Shown: one piece after another, positions 53,379 through 64,000 of the stretch
How the letters are laid out: each line of letters starts with the position of its first letter
How positions within the stretch are numbered: the first letter of the stretch is position 1
DNA from: Ustulina deusta
Taxonomy: Eukaryota; Ascomycota; Sordariomycetes; Xylariales; Xylariaceae
Assembly: GCA_023159155.1 (NCBI GenBank)
Contig: JAJNNX010000024.1
Location: 248,001 to 312,000, forward strand
Direction of reading: 5' to 3'
DNA: 64,000 bases
The notes under the pieces: model-generated
Databases searched by the model: none
What the model saw: only the letters and a program-made list of their open reading frames with translations
Told to the model about the DNA's origin: nothing
Program-made: the position numbers and the translations under genes

Positions 53379-56300
53379 TTTGTTATATTTAATATTAAAG
53401 AACTTATAATTTTTAATATTTAATAAGTATGCTTTAATAGTTTTAAACTAATTTTATTATTTATTTATTAAGTTTATTTATATTTTTTGATTATTTAGCA
53501 TAAATATAATATTTTTATTACAAAAAATATTATATTTATTAAATAGTTTATAAATTTTTTTTGTTTATAGTATATTATTTATTATTATAAATATTTTAAT
53601 TATTAATCTTATTATTTTATAAAATAATATATTTCTTTTTATAACTAATATAATTAAATTACTTATTTATTTTTTTATAAAAAATATATATATTTTTTAA
53701 GCTTTTTATTTATTTAAATATATTATTATTTTAGTTTAGTTTTTTTAGCTTATATTATCTTTTTAGTAGTTTATAATATTTATTTAGTTAATAACCTAAA
53801 TAATTTTATTTTTTTAGTACTTAAAAATAGTTTTTAGTTTTTTATTCTTTTATATTATAATTGGCTAAATATATAGGTTATAAACTATAATTTTTTTTAA
53901 TAAATATTTATTTAGCATTATATTATAAGCTATATTTTGTTTTTTTTTAAAGTAGTATAGTTTTATTATTTTATTTTTTTTATTAATAGGTATTAATAAG
54001 TTAATAAACCCTATATTTATAAATATTATTATTATAATAAATATAATTATTATATATACTACTAACACTTTTTAGATTAGTACTATTAAAGGTAGCTTGG
54101 TTTTTGTTTTATTTTATACCTTAAGTCCTAGTACTAATCTAAAAACGTACGTTTTTTTTATAAAATTAATTTTAATTTTATATTTTAATATAAATTTTGT
54201 TCTAATTAATATTTTTAGTTTTAAGTTATTAATTATGTTTGCTATTATTATAAAATATCTAAATATTATATTTTTTTTAATATATTTTTTAATATATATA
54301 TTAAAATTTATAGTTTAAATAATTACTAATTATACCTCTATTTTATTAATAAGTATAAAGTTAATATATTAGAATTTTAAGTTTTTTATAAAATTTTTAA
54401 TAAAACTTTTATTTATTAATATATTAAAGTATTTTATATTTAAGCAAACTTTAATTTTAGGGCTTTTAATATTGTTTTAAATAAGAATTTAAAAATATAT
54501 AGTTTTTTTTTGATTTTTTTTTTAAATAATAGTTTTAAGTTTACTTTAATAATTTGTTTTAGTTAAATATTAATTTTTTATTTAATTACTTTTAGTACAA
54601 TTAATATTATTAATATAAAGTTTACCTATTTAATATTTTTTTTGTTTAGTCTAGCTTGTTTTATATAAGTATTTTTAGTATAATTTTTTATTATATTTAT
54701 TAAATAAAATATAATTTTATATTTTGTGCAAATTTTTAATATTATGTTTAGGTTTATTAATATATTTTTATTTTTTAATATAACGTTTTAGTTATATATT
54801 TAATAACTATTTATTTTGTTATATTTAATAGTTATATATACTTTATTAGTTATTTTTATTTTTTTTTATTAAAATAAATATATTTTTTTATACTTAGGTT
54901 TTTAGTTTTATTATTATTATTAAAATTTATATTTTAAACAATTTTTTTATTGTAGTAATTTTATAATTTATTTATGTTTAGTTTTTGCTATTTAAAATAT
55001 TAGTAATATATTTATTGCTTTTATTAGTTTTTTTTATTTTAATTATTAAACCTAATATTATATTAGCTATTTTATTAATATATTTTAAAATAACTATTAT
55101 TTTATTTTTAATTGTTCTAATTGTTTTACTTTTTATAACCTAGCAATAGTAATCTAATTTGCTATAGTTAATTTTGTTTGTAATAAAGTGTTTTAAAATC
55201 TTAATATTTTTAACTAAAGTTTTATTATTATAAAGCATTATTATTTTTATAGTTTGGCTAGTTTTACTAGAACTAGTTAGTATTAACTATTTTTTGCTTT
55301 TTTATTATTATTATTTTAAACATAATATCTAGTTTTAAATATAATTATTATTATTTTTTTAGTTAATACTAGCTATTTTTATTTTTATTTTTTTAAATAT
55401 TTATTAATAATCTGTTTTATTACTAGTTTTAATATAAACTTTTATAACTTAAATAATAATAAGTTTTATAATTATATTAACAGTTATAAATTTTTAATAT
55501 TTTTTTAAGCTTTATTATATTTAAAAGTTTTTATAGTATAAGTTTTAATAAGTTTTTTTTATATAATATTTTTTATTATATATTTATAAATAAAAAGTTA
55601 AATATTTGCTATATTTAATTAAATATTTTATTTTTTAATTAAAGCTTTTATAAATATTAATAAGGTTATTTTATATTTTATTATATTTTTTTTAAATAAT
55701 TATTAAAACTATTATTATAATATGTTTTTTTATAAAAAAGTCTATCTTTTTATAGCTACTATAATAAACTTGTTTTTTATATTATTTTATTTTTTAAAAT
55801 ATTAAACCTAGAAATAAATATTTATATAGTTAATATTTTTGTTTTTATAAAAGATTATATAATTTTTGCTAGATTTTTTTAGTATATTAGGCCAAAAATA
55901 TCTAATTTTTAATAGTTTTATTATTAAAAAACCTATATAGGTTATTATAAATAATTGTTTTATTATAATAAAATTTTATTTTTAAATTATATTTAAATAT
56001 TATTAAATAATAGTAATAAACTAAGTTATATTATAAAATATTCTAGTTATTTATAAATTAATATTAGTTATATTTATTAAGTTTTAACTTATAATAGTAG
56101 TTTTTTTTTGCTATTAAATAGATCTAGACCTTTTTATTAATATAATTATTAGTTTTTTTAAATAAGCTAGCTTTTTTTTAGCTCCTAATTATTAATAAAT
56201 ATAGTTTTTTAAAGTCTAAAGTTTTTATTTATAAAAATAATTATTTAGTTTTTTATTAACTATAGCTTTATAAAAAGTTTTTTTAATTTTAGTATAAATA

Positions 56301-57070
56301 TTATTAAAAATATTGTTTAACTATTACTTTTTAAATACTAGTTCTTTTATAAGATTTAATTTTTTGTTTTTATTAAAAAAGTAATTAAAAATATTAAAAG
56401 TTTTTTAGTCCTAGTTTAGTTAAATAATTTTAATAAAAATATATTTATATATATTATTTTTATATTTAATATTTTAGTAGTTAAAATTATTAAAAAAAAA
56501 TTATAAATTTATTTAATTTAAATTAAAATAAGCAATATTATATATATTAATTTTATTTTAATATTTGATTTTTTTTTTTTTTAATTTTTATAATTATATT
56601 ATTATATTATAATTTATTTAAAATATTATTTTTTGTACTAGTTTTAACGTTTAGTTATAAAATTAATATATTTTATTTTTTTTATAGCATAGCAAATAAT
56701 AATTATTATTTTTAAAATAAAGCTAAAATATTTTATATATTTTTTTTGTTTTATATTGCTATATAGTTACTAGGGCCTAAACTAATAAAAAGTTAAAAAT
56801 TAAAGCATAATTATTTAATTGCTAAGCTTAGCTATAATAGCTATTTAAACTTGGGTTAATAACTAAAACGTAGCAACTTATTAATTCTATTTGTATTAAG
56901 TTAAATATAAAAGTATTATAGCTAAATCTGATTTTAATATTGCTGCTTAAACCTTTTTAAGGCATAACTTTATTAAAATCTTATTAGTAACAAGTGGTTT
57001 AACAAGCCTAAATATATGTGCTTCCTGTAACGCGGAAATCAGAGGTTCGGGTTGGCAGGTGGGCACCACT

Positions 57071-57176
57071 TGTTACAGCGAATTGCTGAGCGTCACCATT
57101 GCGCCAAAAGACCAAGGGACTGCAAGTGTTGCAGCCTCCGCGTGTATTAGCCTTATTATGCCATTACGGCATAACA
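57071..57176. repeat. 106-bp terminal direct repeat, right copy
   Basis: TGTTACAGCGAATTGCTGAG at the start and the same TTACGGCATAACA end. Followed by TTAAT. About 60 bp of normal-composition DNA precedes it, the rest of that island. Confidence 0.85.
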
Positions 57177-57987
57177 TTAATAGTTTTTTTATATTTTATT
57201 TTATATATAAATAAAACTATAATTTATTATAGTTTAAACAATTAATTAATTATATTACTACTTAAATTAAAAATATATTTTAAAATTAATTTTTATATAT
57301 TTAAATCTTTTTTTTAGTTTGTATTAATCTAGTTTATTAGTAGTTTTAATAGTTTTTTAAGTACTAAGTAATATGCTTTAATTTTTAAAAAATACTATAA
57401 TATTTATTTAATTACTACTTTATATATTAAAGTTAAATTTAATATATATTAAAGTTAAATTTAATATATATTTATTAATATATTTATTAATATATAAAAT
57501 AATAAAGATAATATTTAATTATATATTTATTATTATATATATTAAAAATCTAACTATAGATTAATATTTATATTTATTTTTTATAGTTTTATTATAGTTA
57601 TAAAAATATTAATTAGTTTATATTTTTTTAGTCCAAATTAAATAAATATTTTATTAATATATTTTTATTCGTTAAAATAAATACTTTTATTTTTTTAGTT
57701 ATATTATATATAAATACTAAAGTAATATTAATATAGTTTAAAGTTAGTTATTTAAAATTATTTATTAAAAGTTATTTTAATATTTTTTATTTTAATAATA
57801 TTTTTTTTAATAATAAATAAGTTATTTATATTAATAACTGTAAAATTTTTTATTTTTTTATTTATAAAAATCCTATAGTTTATTAAAAATAGTTTAAATC
57901 TTTTTGTTACTAGAAATTTTAATAATATTTTAAACTAAACTTTAAATGCTTACTTTAGTCCATATAATACTTATTTTAGTTTATATA

Positions 57988-59280
57988 TATTACAGCGATT
58001 TAGTCACTTATTAAAAATAACAATTATGATATAAAATATAAATAAATAATCTTTTTCTTTCTAAGTATAAAATCAAAAGAATATCTACCTACTTATAGAT
58101 ATAATAAATATGTTTATAGCTATAGCTAATATATTTATAGTTATACCTATTAAGTACTCCTTCCTTTAAATAAAGCTATTTATTCCAGGTTATAAATATT
58201 CCTTATAATCTAATATTTTTAACTCCTTTTATTATATAATATGTAGTACTTATTTTTTTTTAATTTTTCTAGTTTTTGTATTTTTTTATTATTTTTATAA
58301 TTTTGTCTAATTTAACAAAGCTTTACTTTATTTTATTAAAAATATTTTTATAGTTATTAAAAATACTTTTATAATTATTAAGTATTCCTATTACTTATTT
58401 AAAAATATTTTTAGTATTTTTTTTATATGTTTTAGTAATACGTATAGCTTTTTGTAGTTAGAATTTAATAATATTAACTTTTCTAGTTATTTTATTATTA
58501 TTAAAGTTAAGCTTATTAATTTAAGTAACTAATTTAATAATAGCTTTATTTTATTGCTTAAATTTAATTTTATAGCTATTAAGTTAGACTTTTAGGTTAT
58601 TAAGCTTATTTTATATAATGTTTAAATTAATTTTTTTGTAATATTTTTCTTTAAAATTATTAATACATTTTTTTAAATAAGTATAAAGCTAAGTAATAAA
58701 TTTATTAAAATTACTTATAGCTTTTTTATAATTAGACTTAATCTATATTAAGTCTATCTAGCTAAGTTTTGCTAGTTATTTTATAATTATTAGGTTAAAG
58801 CTACTATTTAAAAATATAAACCTAAAAGCTAAAATGCTAGCTTTGTTAAAAAATAAAAATTTTTATACTTTTTTTTAATTTTTAGTTTTTGTAGTATTTA
58901 TATATTTAGTTTTAAAGTTTTATATAAAACTATTAGCTATAAGAAATCTTTTATTATTTTTGCTAAATAGTTTAGTAAGCTTTTTAATAATTAAGTTATA
59001 AAAAAAGTTAGATTTGTTTATTTTATTATTAAGGCAAACAATAGTTTTATTAAAATTATTTATTTTGCTATATAGTTTTTTAAATATTGTTAAATTATTA
59101 TTAGATTTATTATAGATACTTTATTAATTATTATTTCTAACTTTTTTTTTACTACAAATATTGCTTTTTAAATTATTATTATTATGTAATGCTTATTTTT
59201 TATAGCTATATAGTATTACGTAAAACTTGCTTTTGTTAAAATTAAATAAATAATTAAAAGTATTATTATTATTATTATTA
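57988..59280. repeat. 1.3-kb repeat, outer copy
   Basis: Begins TATTACAGCGATTTAGTCAC and matches 47665-48960 in the same orientation. It keeps slightly more C/G than the inner copy (CTCCTTCCTTT against CTTTTTTTT), so it is less heavily mutated. It could be an LTR or a fragment of a related element. Confidence 0.7.
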
Positions 59281-59381
59281 TTATGTAATGCTTATTTTTT
59301 ATAGCTATATAGTATTACATAAAACTTGCTTTTGTTAAAATTAAATAAATAATTAAAAGTATTATTATTATTATTGTTAAA
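59184..59381. repeat. 99-bp tandem duplication
   Basis: Two head-to-tail 99-bp units start ATGTAATGCTTATTTTTTAT at 59184 and 59283. They are nearly identical (one ACGT to ACAT difference in the shared core), so the duplication is recent compared with the surrounding decay. Confidence 0.85.
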
Positions 59382-60298
59382 TAGGCTATATACAATATTA
59401 TACATAAAAGCAAATAAACGTGCGTTAATAGAATGTACTATATTATACTATATCTAAATTTTGTACCGAAAGAAAAAAAGAAAAAAATACTTTGTACAAA
59501 ACAGAATTTTTTTTAAAAAAAGAATTTTGCTAGCGTACAAGCTAAAACAATAAAAAAAAATAAAGTTTTTATAGCCAATAGTTTTTGTACGAAAATATCT
59601 GTTTACCTATACAATATGCAGGTGTACGATATGGTTATAACTAATACTAGTTATTCCAATACTGGTTATTTTTTTTTTTAGTTATAACTGCTTGTTATAC
59701 AAAAAAAAAGAAAAAGTAACTATATACTATATAACTAACTAAAATATATATACAATATTTTATCTAATAAGCGTATTAATTAGATTAGCAATCTAGCCTT
59801 ACATACAACAGCTAAGTTACTTAGTTGTTTATTCTAAATATAATTGCAAAAAGCAGGATTATAAAGCTAATGTTCTAGCTATACGATTGGCTAAAAATAT
59901 AGGCTAAAAGTTACTTAGTAACTATCCGGGTTAAAGCTAAACCAAATACTTTTGATCCGTACACTAGCAAGGTTTGTAATTAGTTAGCTTGTTTAATTAG
60001 TAAGCTTTATACGGGCAATTACTAGTTAAAGCTTTTAATATAATATATATATGGCCAAATTAATAAATATTTTTTATACGGAAAGAACATAAAAGTAAGC
60101 AAGTATACATTGTTTTGTGCAGAAAGAACATAAAAGTAATAAATAAATATACGTTGTTTTATATAAAAGGAATATAGAAGTAGGCAAGTATATATTAGCT
60201 TGTATATAAAAAAGCCCAAGCATAAAAGGTATTCAAGTTTTTTGTTATTTTTTGTTCTTTGTTATTTTTATAATCTATTGTTTTATATATTAGTCTGT

Positions 60299-60358
60299 TT
60301 TTATATATATATATATATATATATACTTATACCTATATATATATATATATATTTATAT
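60299..60358. repeat. (TA)n microsatellite
   Basis: Two long TA runs interrupted by a short ACTTATACC spacer. Confidence 0.85.
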
Positions 60359-60872
60359 AATAAACGCCATTTAGCTGTTCAGCAATAGTAGTTATATATT
60401 TATTATTATTAGATAAGAACCCAGATATGATATTATATTGCTACCAATAAACAATCCAAATAATTATTGTTTTTTTGCTACGTTATACGTTAATATAAAT
60501 ATTTGTTTTTGCTTTATATGGTATATTTATATGTATTGCTAATATATTGGCTTTTTATATATAGGCTGATAAAGCTTAGGTTGCTGCTCTACTTTCGGTT
60601 GATATTTAGATTTAGGTATTATTAATTGAGCTGCTTATATTTGTGATTATGCAAATTTTTTATTGCAAAGGTTACTTTTGTGCAGTTTTTATCTAGTTAC
60701 GCAGTACTACTATTACTATTTATATATAGAATGCTTATACGGCCCGCAGTAGTTTCCTATTCTGTAGCTATTGCTAGATCGTTAGATTTTAATATAACGT
60801 TTATGCTACATATATGTAACAATTGTATAATGCTCAATATAGTTATTATATATAAAAAAAAAGAAGTTTTGT

Positions 60873-60892
60873 AGGGAGGGGGGAAGGAGAGG
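60873..60892 (+). other. Polypurine tract
   Basis: A G-rich 20-bp run of only A and G stands out in A+T-only surroundings. It resembles the polypurine primer of a plus-strand LTR element, but the identifiable coding remains nearby are on the minus strand, so the assignment is uncertain. Confidence 0.35.
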
Positions 60893-61699
60893 TTTTTAGT
60901 TATATAATAAAAAAATAAATATTTAAAAAAAAATAGAGTAGGGTTTATATTGTTTTTATTTAAAATTAATATATTATATATTGTTTTTATTATTCTAATT
61001 TTTTTTTTTTTTATAAATGCTATGCTTATACAATGACTTTTTATGTTTGTTTAACAAATATTTTAATTTGTACAGTTAGTTTGTTTATTAAAACAAAGGT
61101 TTTTAATGCTTAGTTTAGCGTTTGTTTTATAAATACGTTAGCTAGGTTGTCTTTTCTATTAATTTATTATATTTTAAAGATTTTTTTTTTTTTATATAAC
61201 TTATAAAAAAATATAATATTGATTATTAACTGCTTTTTTTGTATTATACCTAGCTTTATTAAGCAATTATATAACAATTTTAAGTCTAAATATAAAATAG
61301 TTAAAATTAAAAACAATTTTAATAAAGCTATAATTTTTTAAAATATTATATAAAAAATAATAGTACTATTAAATCTGTTAATTATATTATATAACTTATT
61401 TATAAGTATATTTTTAATTATTTATTTATATTTATTTAAGTTTTAGTATATAATATTGCTTTTAATTTTAAAGCTTAAATTTTTTTTTATATAGCGCTTT
61501 ATGCCTAGTATAATAATAAATCTAAGCTAGGAGATTATATTTGTATTGTTTATAAATAATTTGTTTATAAAAATAAACAGTTTTATATAGCATAGGTCGA
61601 GTAATACAAACGTTAAGCTGCAGTTATAGTTATTTATTTGCTATTAAATCTTTTTGTTTAGATTTTTAATATTATATAGTATAAGGTCTATTATTTGGG

Positions 61700-64000
61700 C
61701 AGTAATACATAGGTTATACGCTGCTTCTAACTAGTAAATACTGCTAATATATATTTTTTTTGCCTATTGCAAGATGTATTGCTAGGCAAAATTAGCTATA
61801 CAAAGGTTAACCAAGTTTAGTTGGTTTGCTTGGCCTTTTTAGGTTAAAATGATTTTTCCTTCGGATAATAGCATAATTTATTTATTATTAAACTTTATAA
61901 AGTAGTCTTACTAAAGTGCTTTTTTTAGCTTTATATAAAACTTAGCTTGTTAGAATTTATGTTTTTTTTTTTCTAAAAAGCCTAGGGTTGCAAAGCTAAA
62001 CGTATTATTTGTTTGTAAGCCAGTAATATTAAAGTTATATAATAAATTTTCTATAAACAAAAGATATAAGTTATATATAAAAATAATTATTTTTAGTTTT
62101 TTGTAGTAGTACTAATAATATATTTTGAACTAGTATAGCTCTAATTTTATAAGTTTGTATAGTAGTTATACAATCCGAAGGATTGTTTTGTTAAGATATT
62201 TTAATTTTAGTTCGGACAGCAATCGTACGATAATTTTTTTGGCTAACTTGTCTTTTAATTATATATACGCCTATATAATATCTTGGAGCTTGCTTAAAAT
62301 ATTAAAATTACGGATTAAAAAAGGGCCTAGTACAAAGAATAATTGCTAGCTTATTTGTTAGATTATAGATAACTAGGTAAGAACTATTTTTTTATTTTTG
62401 TTGTTATAGCTTTATATAACAAGTCAGAACTTTTTGTATAGCTTAGTTGTTTTCTTTTTAATTTTTTATACAAGCCAGAACTTAAAAATCCAAATATTGT
62501 TATACTTAGCTAGGTTATATTTTACGAACTAAAATATGCCTTGTACAACAAGATTGTTAATTTTTATAGCGTCCGATTCTTTGAATGGTCTGCCAGGTAT
62601 ATTAATTATACTGTTTTTATACAATTTAACAGCTAGAGTATAGTTCTGTTTTTTTTTAAGGGTTAGGAACAGCTAGCTAATCTATTATATAAAGGTTATA
62701 AAAAATTGTACAGCTTTCCGGAGGTATTTTTGTTTTTTTTATATGTTAGGCTTCTAGAAAGGTTATATATTTTCTGCTTTTTTGTTCTAATTATCTAAGA
62801 ATGTTTTTTTAGTTATATAGTAGTAAAGCTTAACTTAGGTTTATTTAAACTATATTAAGCTATTTATTAAATTAATAATTATGTTTAACCTTTCGATAAA
62901 TTTTATTTTGTATAGTCTGTTCTAGCTTTTTTTCTCCTGCTATACTAAGATTTTGTTTTAGAAAAGGAGCAATAATATATTATATAAAACTAGTCCGTTA
63001 TACTAGTTAATCATACAGTTAATTTTAACTTTTGTTTTTTTTTTATATAACATTTTTATAGCTTTTTTTATAGCTTTTGCTTTTTGTACGATATTAAGCA
63101 AAAGGGGTAAGTCCTAGTTAATTTTAAGGTATGCTCTGAAGACTAGAAAGGTTAGTACGAGGCCATTCGGCCTAGCGGTATTATTCAAAGCTTTGATTGT
63201 TATTTATAAGATTAACTTATTTTTTATACAATAACTAATTTTAGTTTTTAATATATTATATATATAGCAGAGTAGGCTATATGTTTTTTTGATTTTGTTT
63301 ATTGCTTAGTATGCCTCAATAGGTATTACGCAATATTAGGAGCTTATAATCTTAGCTTAGTTCTAAAACTTTTCAGATAAAAAGTTTGTACTTAGGTTAT
63401 ATATAATATTATTAAAAGGTTTTTAGTATATATTAATCTAACATTTATATAGTGCTTCTTAAATATTTTATGTAAATATTAATTTAAAAAATATTATTAC
63501 TTAAAATAATATAGTAGTATTAATTATATAAAAGATTTGTTTATTGTTTATTTGTATAGTATTAATTATTATTTTATAGTTAAAATTATAATTGTTTTTA
63601 ATTAAAAACTTAAAACGTTAGGGTGCTTATTTATATAACTAGCAATAATAGCAGAACTTCTAGATTCTTTTTAAAATTAAATAGTTAATATTATACCTTG
63701 TATAATTAAGCATTTTGTATAGTTTTTTTATATAAAAGTGTCTAAATCGGCAGTAAAGCTGTTATAGTTCTATTTCTATAAAAAATATACTAGTTTTGTG
63801 CAGTCTAATATTAAAGAATAAATATTTTTATTTATGTATAATAGGGATAGTCTTGCTGTCCTTTTGTACAATAATATCTTTTGTATTGTTAAAGTATATT
63901 TGCAGGCAATCGGCGTCCTTTAGAGAAAATAGAAATAGTGTTGGGCTATCTAAAATATAATATATTGTTGTACTAAAGGTATTTTTTATTTGTACGGTAC
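61700..64000 (-). mobile_element. RIP-degraded Ty1/Copia-type retrotransposon, integrase and reverse-transcriptase remains
   Basis: Minus-strand reading gives, in the right order, pieces of a fungal Copia polyprotein interrupted by stops. An integrase zinc-finger block (about 63780-63590) reads QLYCRFRHFYIKKLYKMLN then KFCYYC, with RFKFLIKNNYNFNY after it. An integrase/RT linker (about 63190-63060) reads ARPNGLVLTFLVFRAYLKIN. The RT start (about 62600-62400) reads PGRPFKESDAIKINN, then WIFKFWLV where relatives have RIFKSRLV. Stops fall mostly at Trp, Gln and Arg positions, as C-to-T changes predict. The 5' part (gag, protease) lies beyond the window. The left boundary and LTRs were not resolved. 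Confidence 0.7.

Larger units (their letters stand above)
47295..57176. mobile_element. 9.88-kb LTR-type element with 106-bp terminal direct repeats
   Basis: It is bounded by two 106-bp direct repeats (47295-47400 and 57071-57176) with 101 identical positions. Both begin TGTT and end GGCATAACA, the TG...CA rule of LTRs, and the whole unit is flanked by the 5-bp direct repeat TTAAT (47290-47294, 57177-57181), as expected from target-site duplication. The interior is heavily A+T-degraded, so proteins cannot be read and orientation is not fixed. Five mismatches between the repeats are concentrated in the first 17 positions. An LTR of 106 bp is short for a 9.9-kb element, which leaves open a nested or composite origin. 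Confidence 0.55.
46480..64000. repeat. RIP-degraded, A+T-rich transposon block
   Basis: Almost continuous A/T with TA-dominated dinucleotides and no open frame over about 75 codons. No host gene is visible in 17.5 kb. The pattern is that of repeat-induced point mutation (C to T in duplicated DNA) of nested transposons. Structures that can still be recognised are listed separately. The block continues past the right edge. Confidence 0.9.

Noticed and set aside
53865..54318. Short frames (67-73 residues) in the A+T block resembling membrane proteins
   Set aside because: Ile/Leu/Phe/Lys-only composition is what A+T-saturated DNA gives; no start context or conservation.

Overview
This is nuclear DNA from a filamentous ascomycete (Pezizomycotina). 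Genes are split by short introns, mostly 47-150 bp, with GTAAGT/GTATGT-type donors. The families are typical of these fungi: a CFEM protein, a HET-domain protein, two Zn(II)2Cys6 transcription factors and a fungal-type CorA protein. A dispersed 5S rRNA gene stands alone between protein genes. The right-hand 17.5 kb is extremely A+T-rich, the pattern left by repeat-induced point mutation (RIP). I cannot name the species.

Layout. 0-6 kb: the 3' end of an unidentified membrane-protein gene, a convergent TMEM97/EXPERA sterol-isomerase-like gene and a secreted-type amidase. 6-14.9 kb: a 5S rRNA gene, a small relic of a CmcJ/GA4-desaturase-like gene, a GMC oxidoreductase, a multi-exon CorA-like transporter and an alpha/beta hydrolase. 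15-27.4 kb, mostly conserved genes: an Asp-rich protein of unknown function, neutral trehalase (GH37), a class V aminotransferase, a CHIP-like TPR/U-box ubiquitin ligase and a CFEM/GPI-anchored protein. 29.5-38.2 kb, an accessory segment resembling a decayed metabolite locus: an SDR divergent from a Zn2Cys6 regulator, an alpha/beta-hydrolase relic with an internal stop, a small ABM-type monooxygenase and a five-exon gene of unknown function. 39.6-46 kb: a C2H2+Zn2Cys6 transcription factor, a HET-domain gene and a protein-kinase gene. 46.5-64 kb: a gene-empty, RIP-degraded transposon block.

Within the A+T-rich block the sequence shows a 9.88-kb unit bounded by 106-bp direct repeats (TGTT...AACA) and flanked by TTAAT on both sides. 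It also shows a 1.3-kb repeat present both inside and outside that unit, three small islands of normal base composition, and minus-strand remains of a Ty1/Copia-type polyprotein running off the right edge.

Four genes (GMC oxidoreductase, CorA-like, first Zn2Cys6 regulator, kinase) each need exactly one base added or removed to read through. This may be real decay or consensus sequence error. Exon coordinates were assembled by hand from splice motifs, reading phase and family knowledge; no database search was possible.
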